Origin: Onchocerca volvulus
Taxonomy: Eukaryota > Nematoda > Chromadorea > Rhabditida > Onchocercidae
Assembly: GCA_000499405.2 (NCBI GenBank)
Contig: HG738137.1
Location: forward strand, 21,414,603 to 21,478,602
Length of the DNA stretch: 64,000 bases
Reading direction: 5' to 3'
Of the stretch, positions 1 through 12,987 are shown piece after piece (position 1 is the stretch's first letter; each line of letters starts with the position of its first letter). Both the position numbers and the translations under genes were made by a program. The notes beneath the pieces were generated by a model. It searched no databases, was not told the DNA's origin, and worked only from the letters and a program-made list of their open reading frames with translations.

Positions 1-1925
1 TGAAGAGTTGATGATTTGAATCACATTCTGTTTCAGGATACCGGAGAAAAACTCGAGGAACAATACACTATAGCTTGAAAATTTCCATTATTTTTGTAAA
101 TTGTCTATGGTTGCAGGAGAAACTACTACTTTTACGATTTCTGATCCCTTTCAGTAATGTATTTGAACAGCAGGAGAATTAGAAAAAATTTCCTTGGAAA
201 AGAAATATTTAAAGTTTTTGAAAGCAATGTATCACTGGTTGTCTAAACCAACTTTGTTTCATAGTAAATTATTGTACATACAAAAAAGAATCATGCACAT
301 TATCCGTGTATTTTTTCATATTTATTAGGACAGATAATTAATTTATCCATTTATTTATAATGATCAATTCATAAGTAATTCTCCTGACTTGCCAACTGTC
401 TATGTTGATGTATAATAATACTTATTCAAAGAACTCAAACCCAACAGACTTCAAACCACATTTCGTGCTATTTTCAGTTTTTCAAATCATTTATCAAAAA
501 AAAAGTCAAAAAGAGGATATTGTAAGACTATATCGCTCGGTTGTATGTGATAGATGACAATGTGATAGATCTTAAATTTACAGGATAGCAACAGAGAATT
601 AATAATTGTTTCTGTTGTTTGCAGTTGTGAACCTTACTATGACGATAAAATAATGTCGCTCGCTGAAACTAATTCGACCGTTTGCAAAATGTTTTGACAC
701 ATACTTTTCTAAGATGTAATAATCACAACATTATAAACCCAAATAATTAAAGTGATTTAGAGTATGAATTTAAACAGAAGAATTAACTGATTCGAGAAAG
801 AAAATTCTAAGTATTAATTGAACCATTCTGCAGATAATTTTCGATAGATCAATATCCGTGTGATATGGAAAGATATGTCGATCCATGAACGGAGAATTAC
901 AGGTCATAAAGGTCACAATGATTAGAGAGAGAGAAGCTTTGTACTGAGAAAATAGTACTGCTACAAATTAGGCCTCTATTATTCAATAATGGTGCAACGC
1001 CTTGATAATTAATAAGTCCCAGCATTCTTTGCTCCAACCACCGAATAACAGAAATGGTGACAAATTTTTCAACAGTAATAGTTGGATGTGATGGTGGCGC
1101 GTTAGAAAGGAGGGTTGTCTGGGACGGTAATTCATTGACAAAACGTGTATTACCACCATTCGAGCATCCCTCTCCAACCGTAAAATTTCGGCAAATCGAA
1201 ATATTTTATGATATAAATATAACGAAATAATTCAAGTATTTTGTATAGTAAAAATTGTAATATTTCTCAGACAAGTGAATTACTTATTCATATCTTAGTA
1301 CAAAGGCCTTTGTTCTTTCATCCAATTTGTCAATAAATCTTATGTGTATTGTGTGAAATAATGAGATGTTAACTGTCAGAAATGTTGCAAGGATAGAAAC
1401 TTGTTGTGAGCATTGTCCATCTCTTGTTATTTATCCTGATAACCAAGCTTTTGTATGATTAGTGTGTTATAAATCTCCGCTCACTATCAATGTCAAGGAT
1501 TATACATAAAAAAAAAAAAAAAAAAAAGAGCACTTCAAGTCAGATAGATCAGTGTCTTCAATAATAGTATCAAGAGCAGTTCAGTTCCAGTCCAATTTCG
1601 AAAACGGTTTGGACGACAGTACGAGCGGCAATTGAGCAGAAGCAACAGCAGTTGTGGAGCGGAAAGAGAACGAGTTATAAAGAAAAGTACGACAACGTAG
1701 TGAGAATTCAAACGAGCTGTTAGTATCTTTAATTTATTTGATCCTTATCATTGTATAAGCGCGGTTTTGTGTATGCTGATCGAGCTAAATCACAATAGCA
1801 AGGAAAATCTCCAATCCAACAAACTGCTAACCAAATTACAAATTATCAGATTTTTCCCCGACACATGAATTTATTTGCAGAATAACCTTTAATGCCGCAC
1901 TCTTATATGGAATAGGATTGCGGAT
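1..1925. other. AT-rich region with no supported gene
   Basis: No convincing coding gene was found. There is a poly-A run at about 1509-1526. A GC-richer stretch at about 1560-1690 is open in two frames on the plus strand and could be a 5' UTR or upstream exon of the gene that follows, because it ends near a GTACGA donor-like site. No ATG links it to the downstream exon, so it is not called as coding. Confidence 0.4.
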
Positions 1926-1955
1926 ACGGTGAATGCCAGAGAAAATCTGAACAGG

Positions 1956-2803
1956 ATGGAGATTGAGTGTCTCAATGAAGTTCGTAAAATCGAAAGATGT
2001 ATGAAAGATATAATCGATCTTGTCGATACGTGGAGAAATCTCAGTGCACAACTGGAAACCACGAGAAAGGCAACATTTAATGAAATAAGAGCATTCAATA
2101 TTGTGATGGCTATCAAATATATTTAAGAATGCTTGTCGAAACTCTATACAACGATATAAGGACCTTTTTACGATTTAGCCAACCTACGCGAAAGTTAGCT
2201 AAAAATCTATGAAATAAATAAGTAGTTGTAGAACACCTAAAAATTTTACCTAAAAAAATTTCAAATTTCACCAAAAATCTAGATGAAATTGCACCGTTAT
2301 GCTACACCCATTGTTTATAATTACGAGCATTTATTGAAAGTTATTGTTAAATTGATTGATTTATAGAAATTATAAATACATATGCTTGTAAATCATTTGC
2401 TTTCCATATTCTTCAGATGCCGCGATACACATCGCTAATGCTACATTCATCAAACTGGCAGCCTCGATTAATGGCACAAATCGAGCTTGAAATCGATATT
2501 ATTGCTGGAAAACTGTCTGAACAATGGAAACAAATTGAGGAAGCAGCTAATATGCTGAACGATTTTATCGCAGTTGATTGCCAGTCTCAACAGACTGTAC
2601 CACCCCCTTGTCATCAAGAACTCCAGTACCTTTTATCATATCTTATGGTGGAGATAATGAAATGGTTTGAAATGCAGAATAAAGCGACTTGTTCTACAGT
2701 TATTGCGACCATGAAACCAAGTTTTGATGTGGAAAAATGTATTGCACGCTGCAAACAAAATTTGCAAGCTACCGAAAACAATGCATCCAAAAAATCTTTT
2801 TGA
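1956..2803 (+). CDS. Hypothetical helical/coiled-coil protein, two exons
   Basis: I do not recognise a family. Exon A (1956-2102) opens at an ATG and encodes 49 residues rich in Glu, Lys, Arg and Leu. Exon B (2417-2803) encodes 128 residues and ends at TGA. A GTGATG donor joins phase 0 to phase 0 to give about 177 aa. The product is mostly charged, helix-prone sequence, with cysteines in the C-terminal half and no signal peptide or membrane span. Exon B follows a good acceptor (ATTCTTCAG) placed directly before ATG, so exon B alone could be a trans-spliced 128 aa protein. The frame of exon A stays open for about 20 codons upstream of its ATG, so a further 5' exon is possible. An AATAAA lies 36 nt after the stop. 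Existence is moderately supported; function is unknown. Confidence 0.4.
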
Positions 2804-2838
2804 TTCCTCGCCTCTGTACAGTTTTTCTCTATTACTGG

Positions 2839-2844
2839 AATAAA
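2839..2844 (+). terminator. Poly(A) signal AATAAA
   Basis: Canonical AATAAA 36 nt downstream of the TGA of the preceding two-exon gene. This is a suitable distance for a nematode 3' UTR and supports that stop as the gene end. Confidence 0.5.
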
Positions 2845-3221
2845 TATTGAAGGATTTTATCTCGAAATAAACCCGAAACATCGAACAGAAAAAATTATTT
2901 TCTTAATTCAATTTTAAAAGAAAAAATCTTCTTTTCTATGCAGTTTTTCTTAAAAGCAACCTATAAAATTATTGCAAGCTAAGTATTGTGACATCTGAGG
3001 GAAAGGGAAGTATGACGAATCCCTGTAATAATTATTCAAATACCATCGGACATGATTAGAAAAAAAATCCATTCCCGACTCGACATTACATATCAACTGT
3101 CATATTAGATCACTGTAATATCAGTTCACATTATGGTAAAAAGTTAGCTGGAGATAACATAACCATAATCCTGAGTTTTTTAAAAATTACTCTTCAGTAA
3201 TCAATTTCTCAATAATCAGAA

Positions 3222-3896
3222 TAATGCAATGATCAATTTTGGCAAAAACATGCGTTGAGGAACTTATTGAAAAAATCGACGTAGAAAAAACGTCACTGAA
3301 AGATTTCGTGGAAAAAAAATGTGGTGAGGAGATAAGAAGCAGATTCATAATTATGCAATGAATAGTGCTTTATTGAAAAGCACATGGAATATTTCACTTA
3401 TCTGCCGTTTAAAAATGTTCAAGTTCGGTCTCACAATAATGCAAAATTTAGATATGACGGCAACGAATGCCAATACTGATTGATCATTGATTACATATTC
3501 ATGTTGTGGCAAAGCATTATCTGGTTGCGCAGCGCCATAACTCATTTCAGTTCATAGGCAGAGCCATATCATGCTTGCAGATTTAACATAAATTTCATTT
3601 ATAAGTGCATTTTGAACAAAACCGGAAGAATCAGATATCACCAAATAAAAATCCAAAGTCTATGAAGCCCTCTTTAGAATGTTCCTTGTTTTTTGGAATA
3701 GGAGGTAGTGGACGAAGATGGATTGGTCTTCTATGCTGCTCACCAACTGAAGTCTGAAATACATGAAATACGGTCCAACAAAAAAGTATCGAAAAGAGTA
3801 AAGATGGAGATCAGCACTACGGTGCTTCAATTTGATTACACAATTCTACAACATTCCAAACCACAGAGAAATGGTTTTCTCTCAGTCGCTTCCTAA
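3222..3896 (+). CDS. Orphan plus-strand coding-like exons, convergent with XPO5
   Basis: Two segments read like coding sequence. At about 3233-3350 a frame encodes residues including CVEELIEKID and KTSLKDFVEKKCGEE, but it has an upstream in-frame TGA and no usable acceptor that I could find. At about 3702-3896 an exon starts after TTTTTGGAATAG, encodes about 64 residues (starting EVVDEDGLVFYAAHQ) and stops at TAA. AATAAA signals follow at 3921 and 3954. I could not join the two segments with consistent phase. Between them, the opposite strand carries a competing 64 aa ORF (3351-3545). They may be the 3' end of an unrecognised gene, or a decaying gene. The family is not recognised. Confidence 0.25.
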
Positions 3897-3920
3897 AACC
3901 TTTGCTTTCTCTATTGCGCA

Positions 3921-3926
3921 AATAAA
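3921..3926 (+). terminator. Poly(A) signal AATAAA
   Basis: AATAAA 25 nt after the TAA of the orphan exon ending at 3896, with a second AATAAA at 3954-3959. They support a plus-strand transcript ending here, tail to tail with XPO5, whose stop is at 4060. Confidence 0.4.
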
Positions 3927-4059
3927 TTATTGATTCCTCAATATAAATAGATCAATAAAAATTAATTTCGAAGGAAACATGAAGATATTTCGAAAATGAC
4001 GAATTTAGATAAAGATACGGCTAAAAACGAAAGGCAATAGACTGAGTTATGTTAATTAA

Positions 4060-7000
4060 TCAACTTAATAGCTGGGCGGAACTTCCGTCTCGTAAAACTG
4101 ATAAAAAACTGGCCGCTATCACAGTTCGTAGTAACTTTTTCATAACTTCTCTCTTCATTTTTTCATTTGCAAAGTCTTTGCTACACTTCATAGATGCAAT
4201 CCGTTGATCCAGTCTTTGTACATCTTCTACAGAACACCCCGGCACTTGTTGCAGTACTTGCGACAAACTGGAGAATCGATCTTTCTGTAAAAAATATTTA
4301 TGTTTTTCGTTTGTTTTTTGTTTAACAAAAGTTTTAATAGTAATAGAACTTTCCTAAGCAACTGATATAAAACTTATAACCAAGAGAACACAATTTTGAA
4401 ATGTATGTTAAATAAGAACTACTTGATGTCCTTCATGCGCTCCCCACTTCTCTATCAAACAATTTGGATAAAATTTGAAAGGAAAAGAACTACCAAATAT
4501 ATAAACATACATACACATACAAACAAACACATATATTGACACAAAAGGGTTAACTTGGAAAACATATGCATAACTTGTTGAATGACGAGTAATTATGCAA
4601 GAGATTAATTATTGGAGATAAATTATATTCGTATATATCTAAAATATCGATGAAATAGCTGACTCACCAGAAAAGAGTAAATAAAAAAGACAAGAGATAG
4701 GAGATGAGTGACAGTTGATTCATCCGATCCATGAATTTGTAAGCTCTGGATACTTTGAACAAGCATGAAGACAGCTATTTCTTCAGTACATCTTTCATTT
4801 AACTGAAAGACAATGCAACAGAAAATTTATTTTGAAAGACCTAATGGAGTAATATTTTTTAGTTTTTAGATGAAAGAACTGTGAAAGAGAAGATTCGAAC
4901 GCAAAATCCATATTTTAAAAATGAGACAGTTTTAGAACGAACATTTTCGATGACATTCTTACAAACAGGTATTATTCGAGCAACTGAAGTTGAATCGCGA
5001 TAAGTTAAGCAAAAAAATATACACTCAACGATTTTTCCAATTACTTCCTGAAAAAATATTTCTAAATAGAGGTCAGTTCTATAATTAAGTTTGTCGATGG
5101 AAATAGAAGAGCTATCATTCAAAATATGATTCACAGCCAATAAAAAACAGTAAGAAAATAATGCATATGTAAAATGATTACAATTAAACTTTATAAAGTG
5201 GTTATATTTTTAGCAATGACGCTGGAATTGCTTCGATAAAAATTTCTGAACAAATTACAGATATAAAAAGCATCAAAATTCTGGACGGTAATAAATAACG
5301 GACCTCGTCTTTCAAAAAACAGTTTTTTATAAAGGATGTTTCCTCGATTTTGTCACCTGCAATAAGATTCTTTAATGGACAACAACCATATTTAAACATG
5401 TTCTGAAGGAAAAATATCGCAAGAATTAATTAACAGTAGAATTTTTTATGAATTTCTTACTTGCATCCGAAATGCCGAATAAATCTCGCAAAAGGACTAC
5501 GCATTCTCGCGTCAAAATACAAGCCATATGTTCATTTAAAAGCTGTTCTTGACAAAATTCATCATCTTCTACTGTAAACAATATAATTAACAATAGTTTT
5601 TAAAGCTTTGAAGGAATTATTCAACAAATTTCAACAAAAAAAAAAAAAAAAAACTTAAGCAACACTTCGAAAAAAGTTTTTGAATTTGGGACTCAAATTC
5701 CCTTCGATGATAAAAAGGTCTTCATAAATTTAATATATTCTTTACCTGTAAAAGGCTTACGTTTACAGACGATTAATTCAGAAAAAAGATCAATCGGTTA
5801 ACGGCTGAAAAGTCGAGAAGATTAAATGAAGACAAGGTATATTAAAGAAACTAACAGCATTCGGAGACTGCAAGTTGCTCCCATTTACTTTGCAGCCGCT
5901 TGCTCAATTCTTCAACCACTATCAGCAATAAAGGTCTTACATTGTGATATGCAATTTCCGGACATGCACATAAAAATGGTTTCCTTGAAGAAATTTACTA
6001 TTATTGAGCTGTATTTTTGATAGATGAATACAATCTATCAAAAATACTCAAAAATTAAATCTATGTTTTTTGATAGCAGAAGTGCTTTATTGCGATGTTT
6101 AACTGCAGTCAACATAAACTTACCAGGTTCTTCTTAACCAAAATCGCAAACGGAAATCTGGAACAAAGGTGAGGTGACATGAAAGAAATAATACCCAACT
6201 GCCAATCTCTGAATCAGAAAATAACTGCTTGGCTGCTTTACTTGCAAAATACCCAATTAATGTTTGCCTGAAAAGAAGTCTCATACTTTGTGAACTTTTC
6301 TGAAATAGCAGTATTGTTCACTTACCAAGAAATAAAATGAAAGTAAAAACTTGCACTTTTTCTGTAACATCACAAAGGAAGGCACGGGCATGAGTTCCTG
6401 GATCATCAGATAAATTTCGAGCCGTCGATGATGAGTATAAATCAATCGCTGAAATTAACACTTTTGGTAAACATAAGTTTTGAAGATGATAAATAAAACA
6501 GTGTAATGAATACAATGAAGAATGGGCGAATGAGAAGCAAATACAAAGAAGAAACAATCCAAACTACTGTGAATAAAAAAAAAATTTCATACAGATCTTT
6601 TGTTTAAAAAATCTCCAAGCAGCTCGCTAAAAAGGAAAAAATGTCTTACGTCTCAATAATTGTTGCCGTTCACTAGTGGTAATTTCAAAAATTGATAAGG
6701 GGCCATATGATATATGTATAATACTCGCATTTTTTGGATCATACAATGAGTTTAAACGTCTGAAACGGAAAACAGCTAAAAGATCAAATTTTTCTTTGAA
6801 AGATAGGGAATATTTTTATGCTTTCGTAAATATAAAAATTGCAGAAGATGGCAGCAACCAATAACGAAGACTAAATCCGAAACTGGAAAAAATTCAAATA
6901 AGTGATAAAAAATTTTGTAAATAAATGCTACATTTTTGTCAGATACATCAATAAAGAATGACATGAACTGCCATTAACTTATTCACTAACCAACTCAAAC

Positions 7001-10000
7001 ATATTTCTGCTATTTATAAGAAAATAAAAATTTCGCACTATTCTGTTGCAACGAATAAATGATTATAAAGAAATAATACAGTGACTATAAATTCACTAAT
7101 TTAAAGTTCAACTTTCTACTTCAATTAGATCAACAATTAGTCAGTGGTAAGCAAGAAATACAACTTTTTCTGATATATTTCTGCAATTATCCCATTTTAT
7201 ATCTTTACGATCTCAACTCATATGCAGGCTTTAAACGGAGGAGATACTTTTTTTTTCTAAAATATAATATCGCACCATATATGATTGGTTACAAATCTTA
7301 TCCGCAGCAAAAGTAATATGAAACATTTATAAAAACTTACTTCGCTAATAAAAATATTGCTGGTAAAATTGGTCGGAAGGCACTATAGGCGGGATGAAAA
7401 GGAGGAGCGATCGACTGAGTTTGCGCCATTATTCCCTCCAGAGTCGATAAATGTGCTCGAAACTATAATTTGAAAATTAAAGCTAGAAAAACTGAGATGA
7501 GAAAGCTCCATGAATGTGTTCCAAACTATAATTTGAAAATTAAAGAAAAAATTGAGATGAGAAAGCTCCATCTAACATAACATAATAAAAACACATGTGA
7601 GTGAAAATGACCCTTCGACGACTGAGCATGAAAGATGATTTTGTTGCTTCCATAATATTTGCGGCTGCAGGAGAAGTGAAACCGAAATAAGTCAGAAATG
7701 CCATGTCACTTCGGAAAATACTGCAACTAACTTTTTGTATTTTCAATAAGCTCGATGAGTAAAAAAAAAATTTCGCTTTAGAAAAGTCGAAATTAAAATA
7801 AAAGACGGAATAAACCGTTAACATTAAAAAAGACTTTCAAATCAGTTAACACATACTCTTGAATTTCAGCTTGAAGAAAATAAGACACAGAATCGGATAG
7901 GGCACTACAAAGGAAATTATTTTGTGTTACAAAATCGACGCAAAGGTTGCTTAATGCAGCAACTACTTGCATACAAGAAGCTAACTGCATCAATGTTAAA
8001 GAGGGACGCATCGAAAGACAAAATTCCAGAATAGTTCCAGCTTGTTCCTGTAACGATGAAATAGAAAAAGCTAATAAAGATGAAGTATGTTTGGGAGAAT
8101 GCTCTGAACAGAAATAAAAAGCGACTGAAATAATTGTTAACTGCTACTTTCAGAGTTGGTTATCTTGAAATCTTAGTTTTCAGTCAGCAAGATAAATCAA
8201 ACTGAAAAACAAACCTTGATGTCGTCTGCAAAAATGGTAACTACCCTCAACAATAAAGCTAAACAGTGTCTTTTTACAGATTTCTCATCAATATCATCAT
8301 CCACTTTATCGCTCAAAGGTCGTCGCAACTGAAAGCATTCAGGAATAACTCTGATAATGAAACTTTGTAACATCGCAGATCACTGACATTCTTGTTCTCT
8401 TTACTCATTGATTATTCATGTATTGAGCAAAGAGATGGTCATTTCTGCATTAATTTCTCGTACCATTAATATTGATTTATGTGCAATAAAAACTACCTGA
8501 GTTAGCAAAGAAATAAGTAATTGCGGATAACTTCCAATAGTAATCAACAGAGTGGAAATCATAGACAATAAATTGTTCATTAATAGCGGTGAGGTACAAT
8601 TCGCCAATAATATCAGCATTCCATTAAATAATGAACTTAATCTTTTGTAATCATCCTAAGAAAAATAATGAAATTTCGAGAACTAAGAAAAAGAAGAAAT
8701 AAAAATTTAGAAAGAAGAAATGAAACATTAAAAAAAATTGGAAGTGAAACAACGTACAGGTTTCAATAGCTTTCTACTGTGACATTCCCACAAGACAAGT
8801 TTCGAAAATCGTTGCATTGCATTCCATTCGGTTTGTCTCACTGAAAATCATAAAATTTTTAAAACAAATCTTCATTAATAATTGGAAAAATACTGACAAT
8901 CTATAAAAAATATTAAGATTAACTCAATTAGAGATATAATGTGCAAACTCATCCAGAGGATAGACAACATTAAATGACTAGATGTTAGATATGCTGATAA
9001 TATCAGCATCGATTCAAAATCGCTCATATTAAAAGTTACTTCAGCATTATATTTTATATGAACTGTGCGAGCAAACTGGAGAAAACTAAAAAACGAACCG
9101 AAAGCTATATCTAATATGAAAAGATTTTAATAATATCGATAGAATATATATAAAATAAATCCACCTAGATCTGTATGGTCCAGACATCGACTGATAAACC
9201 ATTTCTCTACAATGCTAATCAGCAAGTGGCTATACTTTTCAGTGCAACAAGAACGAATAACTTTTAAACAGCGGTCGCGAAATTCTGAAATTCCCATCAT
9301 CAGTACAATTTAAAATTCAAATTCTTTTGTGATATTTTTTATTTTGTGTCGGCTGCTGATTTTCCAGCATCTTTAGGATGCTAAAGATATAAAGAAATCG
9401 GAATTACTGATCGCATAATTATAATCAAACTGTATCGCACGTGTAAAATCATGGGAGAAGTCATTATCGTCATCATAATCATGCTGCGAAAAGCGACACG
9501 TTTCATGGTCATTCTGGGTTGGATAACCGACTTTTTCCAATAAACTGGGTGTAGAAATGATCACGCGGCAAATACATTCATTGAATATTTCGTCATCTCC
9601 GATTTTCTCGTGATTTATTAATGACGCAAATACAGCAACTGCTTCGTTTCGTAGATACTGCAATAAACATTGTACACAAAATTTTTCTGATATTTAAAAA
9701 ATATTTTCGGATAATTTTACCAAGAATCAATGTGAAGGCATATTTAAGCAATTCTTAACTCATTATGCCTAATTCCCAGTAACTAGCATATGTCATATTT
9801 GCATTATCACTAGGAAAAAGAACTCAAATGAAATGGTGTAATTACTGCAAACTGAAAAATTATCGAAAAATGAGCTAACTTACCACTGATGAATGTAAAA
9901 AGAATGCTTCAATAGCAGCTAGATACATGCCAAAATTAGGCGGTCGTTGGGTCCAAACATCAGCGAGATGAATTCCTAATGAAGATAAAACGTTGCAAAG

Positions 10001-12987
10001 CGTTTTTAGAAAACGATAATGTTCCACATTCTCAGCACCAACGCTAGCTGCTTGGCTGAAAACATTTGTAAGATAGTCAATTTATTTCAAATCTATCTTT
10101 TCCTTAAGATCTAATCATATTGAATTAACAAAAAATATGTTTCCGCTTGCAACCACTAAAAATATAAAGGGCGGCGAACTGAAATCATATTACATACAAG
10201 ACTGAATTATAGGTATTTTAAAACTTGGAACGAATGAGCAGATTTAGCTATAAAACGAAACATAAATGTTCCTGTTATTTCACGAGGAAGCATTGTGTTT
10301 GTATTTTTTTTTTTTTTTTTTTTCTAAGCAACCACATTTACATAAGAAACAGATTCATAAGACGGACAGCACCTCACACATAACATTGTATTTTGTATCG
10401 CAATTCAAATTTATCCGAGTATTAATAATGAAATATCTGTTCTTAAAAAAAAGAGAATCATTTTTATCAGTTAAATCATCTTTGTTTCCGAAAAAATAAT
10501 TATGATTTAGTTTTTCTATTCTCGGCACACCAGACTAATAGAGCAAAAAATTCTCGTATATCCGACAGAAAAACGCATACGTTTCACGGAATAATTGGAA
10601 AGCACATACTTTGCAGCTTTAAGAATCGAACGCATTGGAACATCACCAAAAAGAGCAAGGACAAGATTTTCTTCATTTTTTGCTTGCTTGCGTGAAGCTA
10701 TCCTCCATAAACATTTCGCTGCCTAAAATGACATTTCATATTTCATCTTCTATCAAAAATATCATTAAAGGCTACTAATAAAGATATTCGTCATTTTAAC
10801 TATATATTAAATAGTTTCACACTATTTTTCTCATAAAGAAAAACATTTGAATTTAATACAAAAATGTTTTCGAACCAATTCATATATACAATGCTGAGGC
10901 GTTTCAAGAAATGAGCAAATTGTATATAAGAAATCATTGATATAAGGCTCTAAAACGTTAGCTGGTGGCCATTCAACAAGTTCACCGAACAAATTCAAAG
11001 CAGAACGGATCAGAGAGTATGATTCATCTGAAAAAAATCTCAGTTTTAACAATATTCCTTCCCAGTGAAATATTCGCAAATAAATGTTTCTATTCCTATA
11101 TGAAAGCCAAGTTACTGTAATTCACTGTTTGTGATGAAATGCAAAAAAAAAAAAGTGAAAAGAGTAAAAAGCTCATTTTGTTTCTGAAGAGCCACTTTTC
11201 TTTTAATAATAAATAATTCACATAACTATAACCATTCCCGATGATTTATAATAAATTTTATTTGAACAATGCAAAATTGATAAAATTACCAATATACCTG
11301 TTGATTCAATAGAACATTCACGCAATGCGAAATGAATGATATGCAATATGCGTGGCACATTAGAGGCAATAGCATTATTAAGGTCTTTCCTTCTGGAAAT
11401 GTTTTCAACAGTTACCAAAGTGATTACGTTTTCGATCAAAAGCTGCAGCGTGATAAATGGGATTTGAGCATGGATTGCCGATACAGAAGCAATCTAAAAT
11501 TATATGCAACAGTCACCATAACATTAATAACTAGATTAAAAAGAACAATACAAAAATTATTTTATTAAATTTCAAACCCTTCCGTAACCTAAAACAATTT
11601 TAAGTCTAAATTTGACATAACAAAAACTGACATCCTCGAGCTCATCAAAAAGTTCCGGCCAATTTTGAGGCCATTCATGCTCAATCATTAAGACGACACA
11701 TCGCGCTGCAGCACATCTTAATTCATTTCGCAGCATCGACTCCGATTTCATTGCAGCAAAACAGGTATATCGAATGGCCAAGCGTGATTGTCCATCTATT
11801 TCTAACCATTTAAATCTGCAAAAATTTGAGAATTCAATACAGTTTCTATTTTGCATTTCTATAATAGGTCCCTAAAAGCAAACAAAATTTATACATTTAA
11901 ATATATTTCCAGTTGCCTTCACTATTTTTTGAGGTTGATGGTATATGTTGTTTCCTGATATATTCAACAGCAAATCTACTGATGAGCTAAAAATTCTTAC
12001 CAAGGAATGAAAAAATTGAATAGGTTTTTACTTATTTGGCAATCATCATACAAAACTTACTTAATGATATGTTCAAGAAAATTCCAGCCTGTTCGAGCAA
12101 GAATGAGATCTCTCTTTGAGATTAAAGCATAGGCAATTTGTTCTACGTCAATAGGGGACAATTCCTTTACTGATTCGATAACCTTGAATAATTATAAAAA
12201 TATAAATGATAAGGCGATTTCAAACAGCCATTCTCACATAGTATCATTGTACTATTACGAATGATCCCTTTGGTACAGAGTGTCTTTAATGTTTGTAATT
12301 TATGCAAATTATATGCACTCATTTATATTTAATAATTCATCTTCCTAATCTCGACAGAGATTGCATTTCTCAAGAATAATTAAATGTCCTGCTGTTTTTC
12401 TTTGTACGTTAAAAATTAACAAAAAAGACCTCTTTTTAATATTTCTTCAAGAAAAAAAAAAAAAAAACCTCATCACAAAATCAAAATCAAAATAAGTAAT
12501 TGCTCGAGAAATACGAAGGAATTTATTTTTTGCAGCATTACGAAGGAATCTCTTTTTATTCACTACTTTGATGTTTTTATGCTTCACCATTTTTTTCAAT
12601 TTAAACAAAAAATTATCTGAAAAATGTTAGTTTTGCTCAATATGAACAAAAAACACATAACGTACTGATTTAAAGTTTCATTACCCTTATGTCACTTATG
12701 GAAAAGACATCACTAATTATGATATCAACTTATTTTCTTTTCATATCACTAATAATGAATTTTTTACAGTTCAGCTAAAATCTGTTCCAATATTACATCT
12801 TATATGGGATTTTAATATAACAGTATCTGAAAAAAGGCAGATATTAGGAATAATATAAAGTCGTAAATAACAGTGAAAAATCTTTACTCACTTGAGATGC
12901 AGCCGCTCGCCGTTCATTGCTAATTGTCGTATTGTAAATAGCCTCTAATGCATCTCCGATTACATTCAGCTTCTCTTCCATGATCAT
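4060..12987 (-). CDS. XPO5: Exportin-5 (karyopherin-beta, pre-miRNA/dsRNA nuclear export receptor)
   Basis: In animals exportin-5 carries pre-miRNAs and other structured RNAs out of the nucleus with RanGTP. I assembled about 24 exons, high to low coordinate: 12987-12892, 12182-12061, 11815-11632, 11493-11298, 11027-10876, 10722-10610, 10055-9884, 9657-9408, 9284-9165, 8840-8758, 8655-8497, 8328-8215, 8047-7857, 7720-7593, 7455-7341, 6672-6650, 6448-6322, 6267-6124, 5983-5889, 5571-5461, 5356-5304, 5047-4943, 4802-4668 and 4284-4060. This gives about 1070 aa against about 1204 in human. Diagnostic matches include EHEWPQNWPELFDEL near the N-terminus (human IKREWPQHWPDMLIEL), the NFGMYL and VGYPTQND blocks, FVPDFRLRFWLRR, WKPFLCACPE and LQIHGSDES. 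The order is colinear with human XPO5 throughout. Least certain are the 5' end, the 10876 donor (an alternative is at 10890), the 7593/7455 junction and the 5889 donor, since conserved sequence (QSKWEQL) continues past it. The start is the first in-frame ATG after an acceptor at 12999. Confidence 0.88.
6650..6672 (-). other. XPO5: 23-nt micro-exon of XPO5
   Basis: The flanking exons (7341-7455, ending with a two-base codon remainder, and 6322-6448, needing a one-base carry) cannot be joined in frame. A 23-nt segment between an acceptor (ACCACTAG) and a strong donor (GTAAGA) restores phase exactly. It inserts residues NERQQLLRP, aligning with the human segment between EPFTKALDML and the following helix. 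It is inferred from phase and homology. Confidence 0.6.
7450..7571. repeat. Tandem duplication of about 60 bp in an XPO5 intron
   Basis: Two near-identical copies, about 7450-7511 and 7513-7571, share the core AACTATAATTTGAAAATTAA and the end GAGATGAGAAAGCTCCAT. They fill most of the roughly 137 bp intron between two XPO5 exons. The first copy reaches the 3' splice acceptor region at 7456. Confidence 0.8.

Noticed and set aside
3351..3545. Minus-strand 64-codon ORF starting MSYGAAQPDN
   Set aside because: Reasonable composition but no acceptor, donor, homologue or poly(A) signal; it also overlaps plus-strand coding-like sequence. Left unassigned.
10266..10499. Plus-strand 77-codon ORF with poly-Phe
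   Set aside because: It arises from a poly-T tract in an XPO5 intron.
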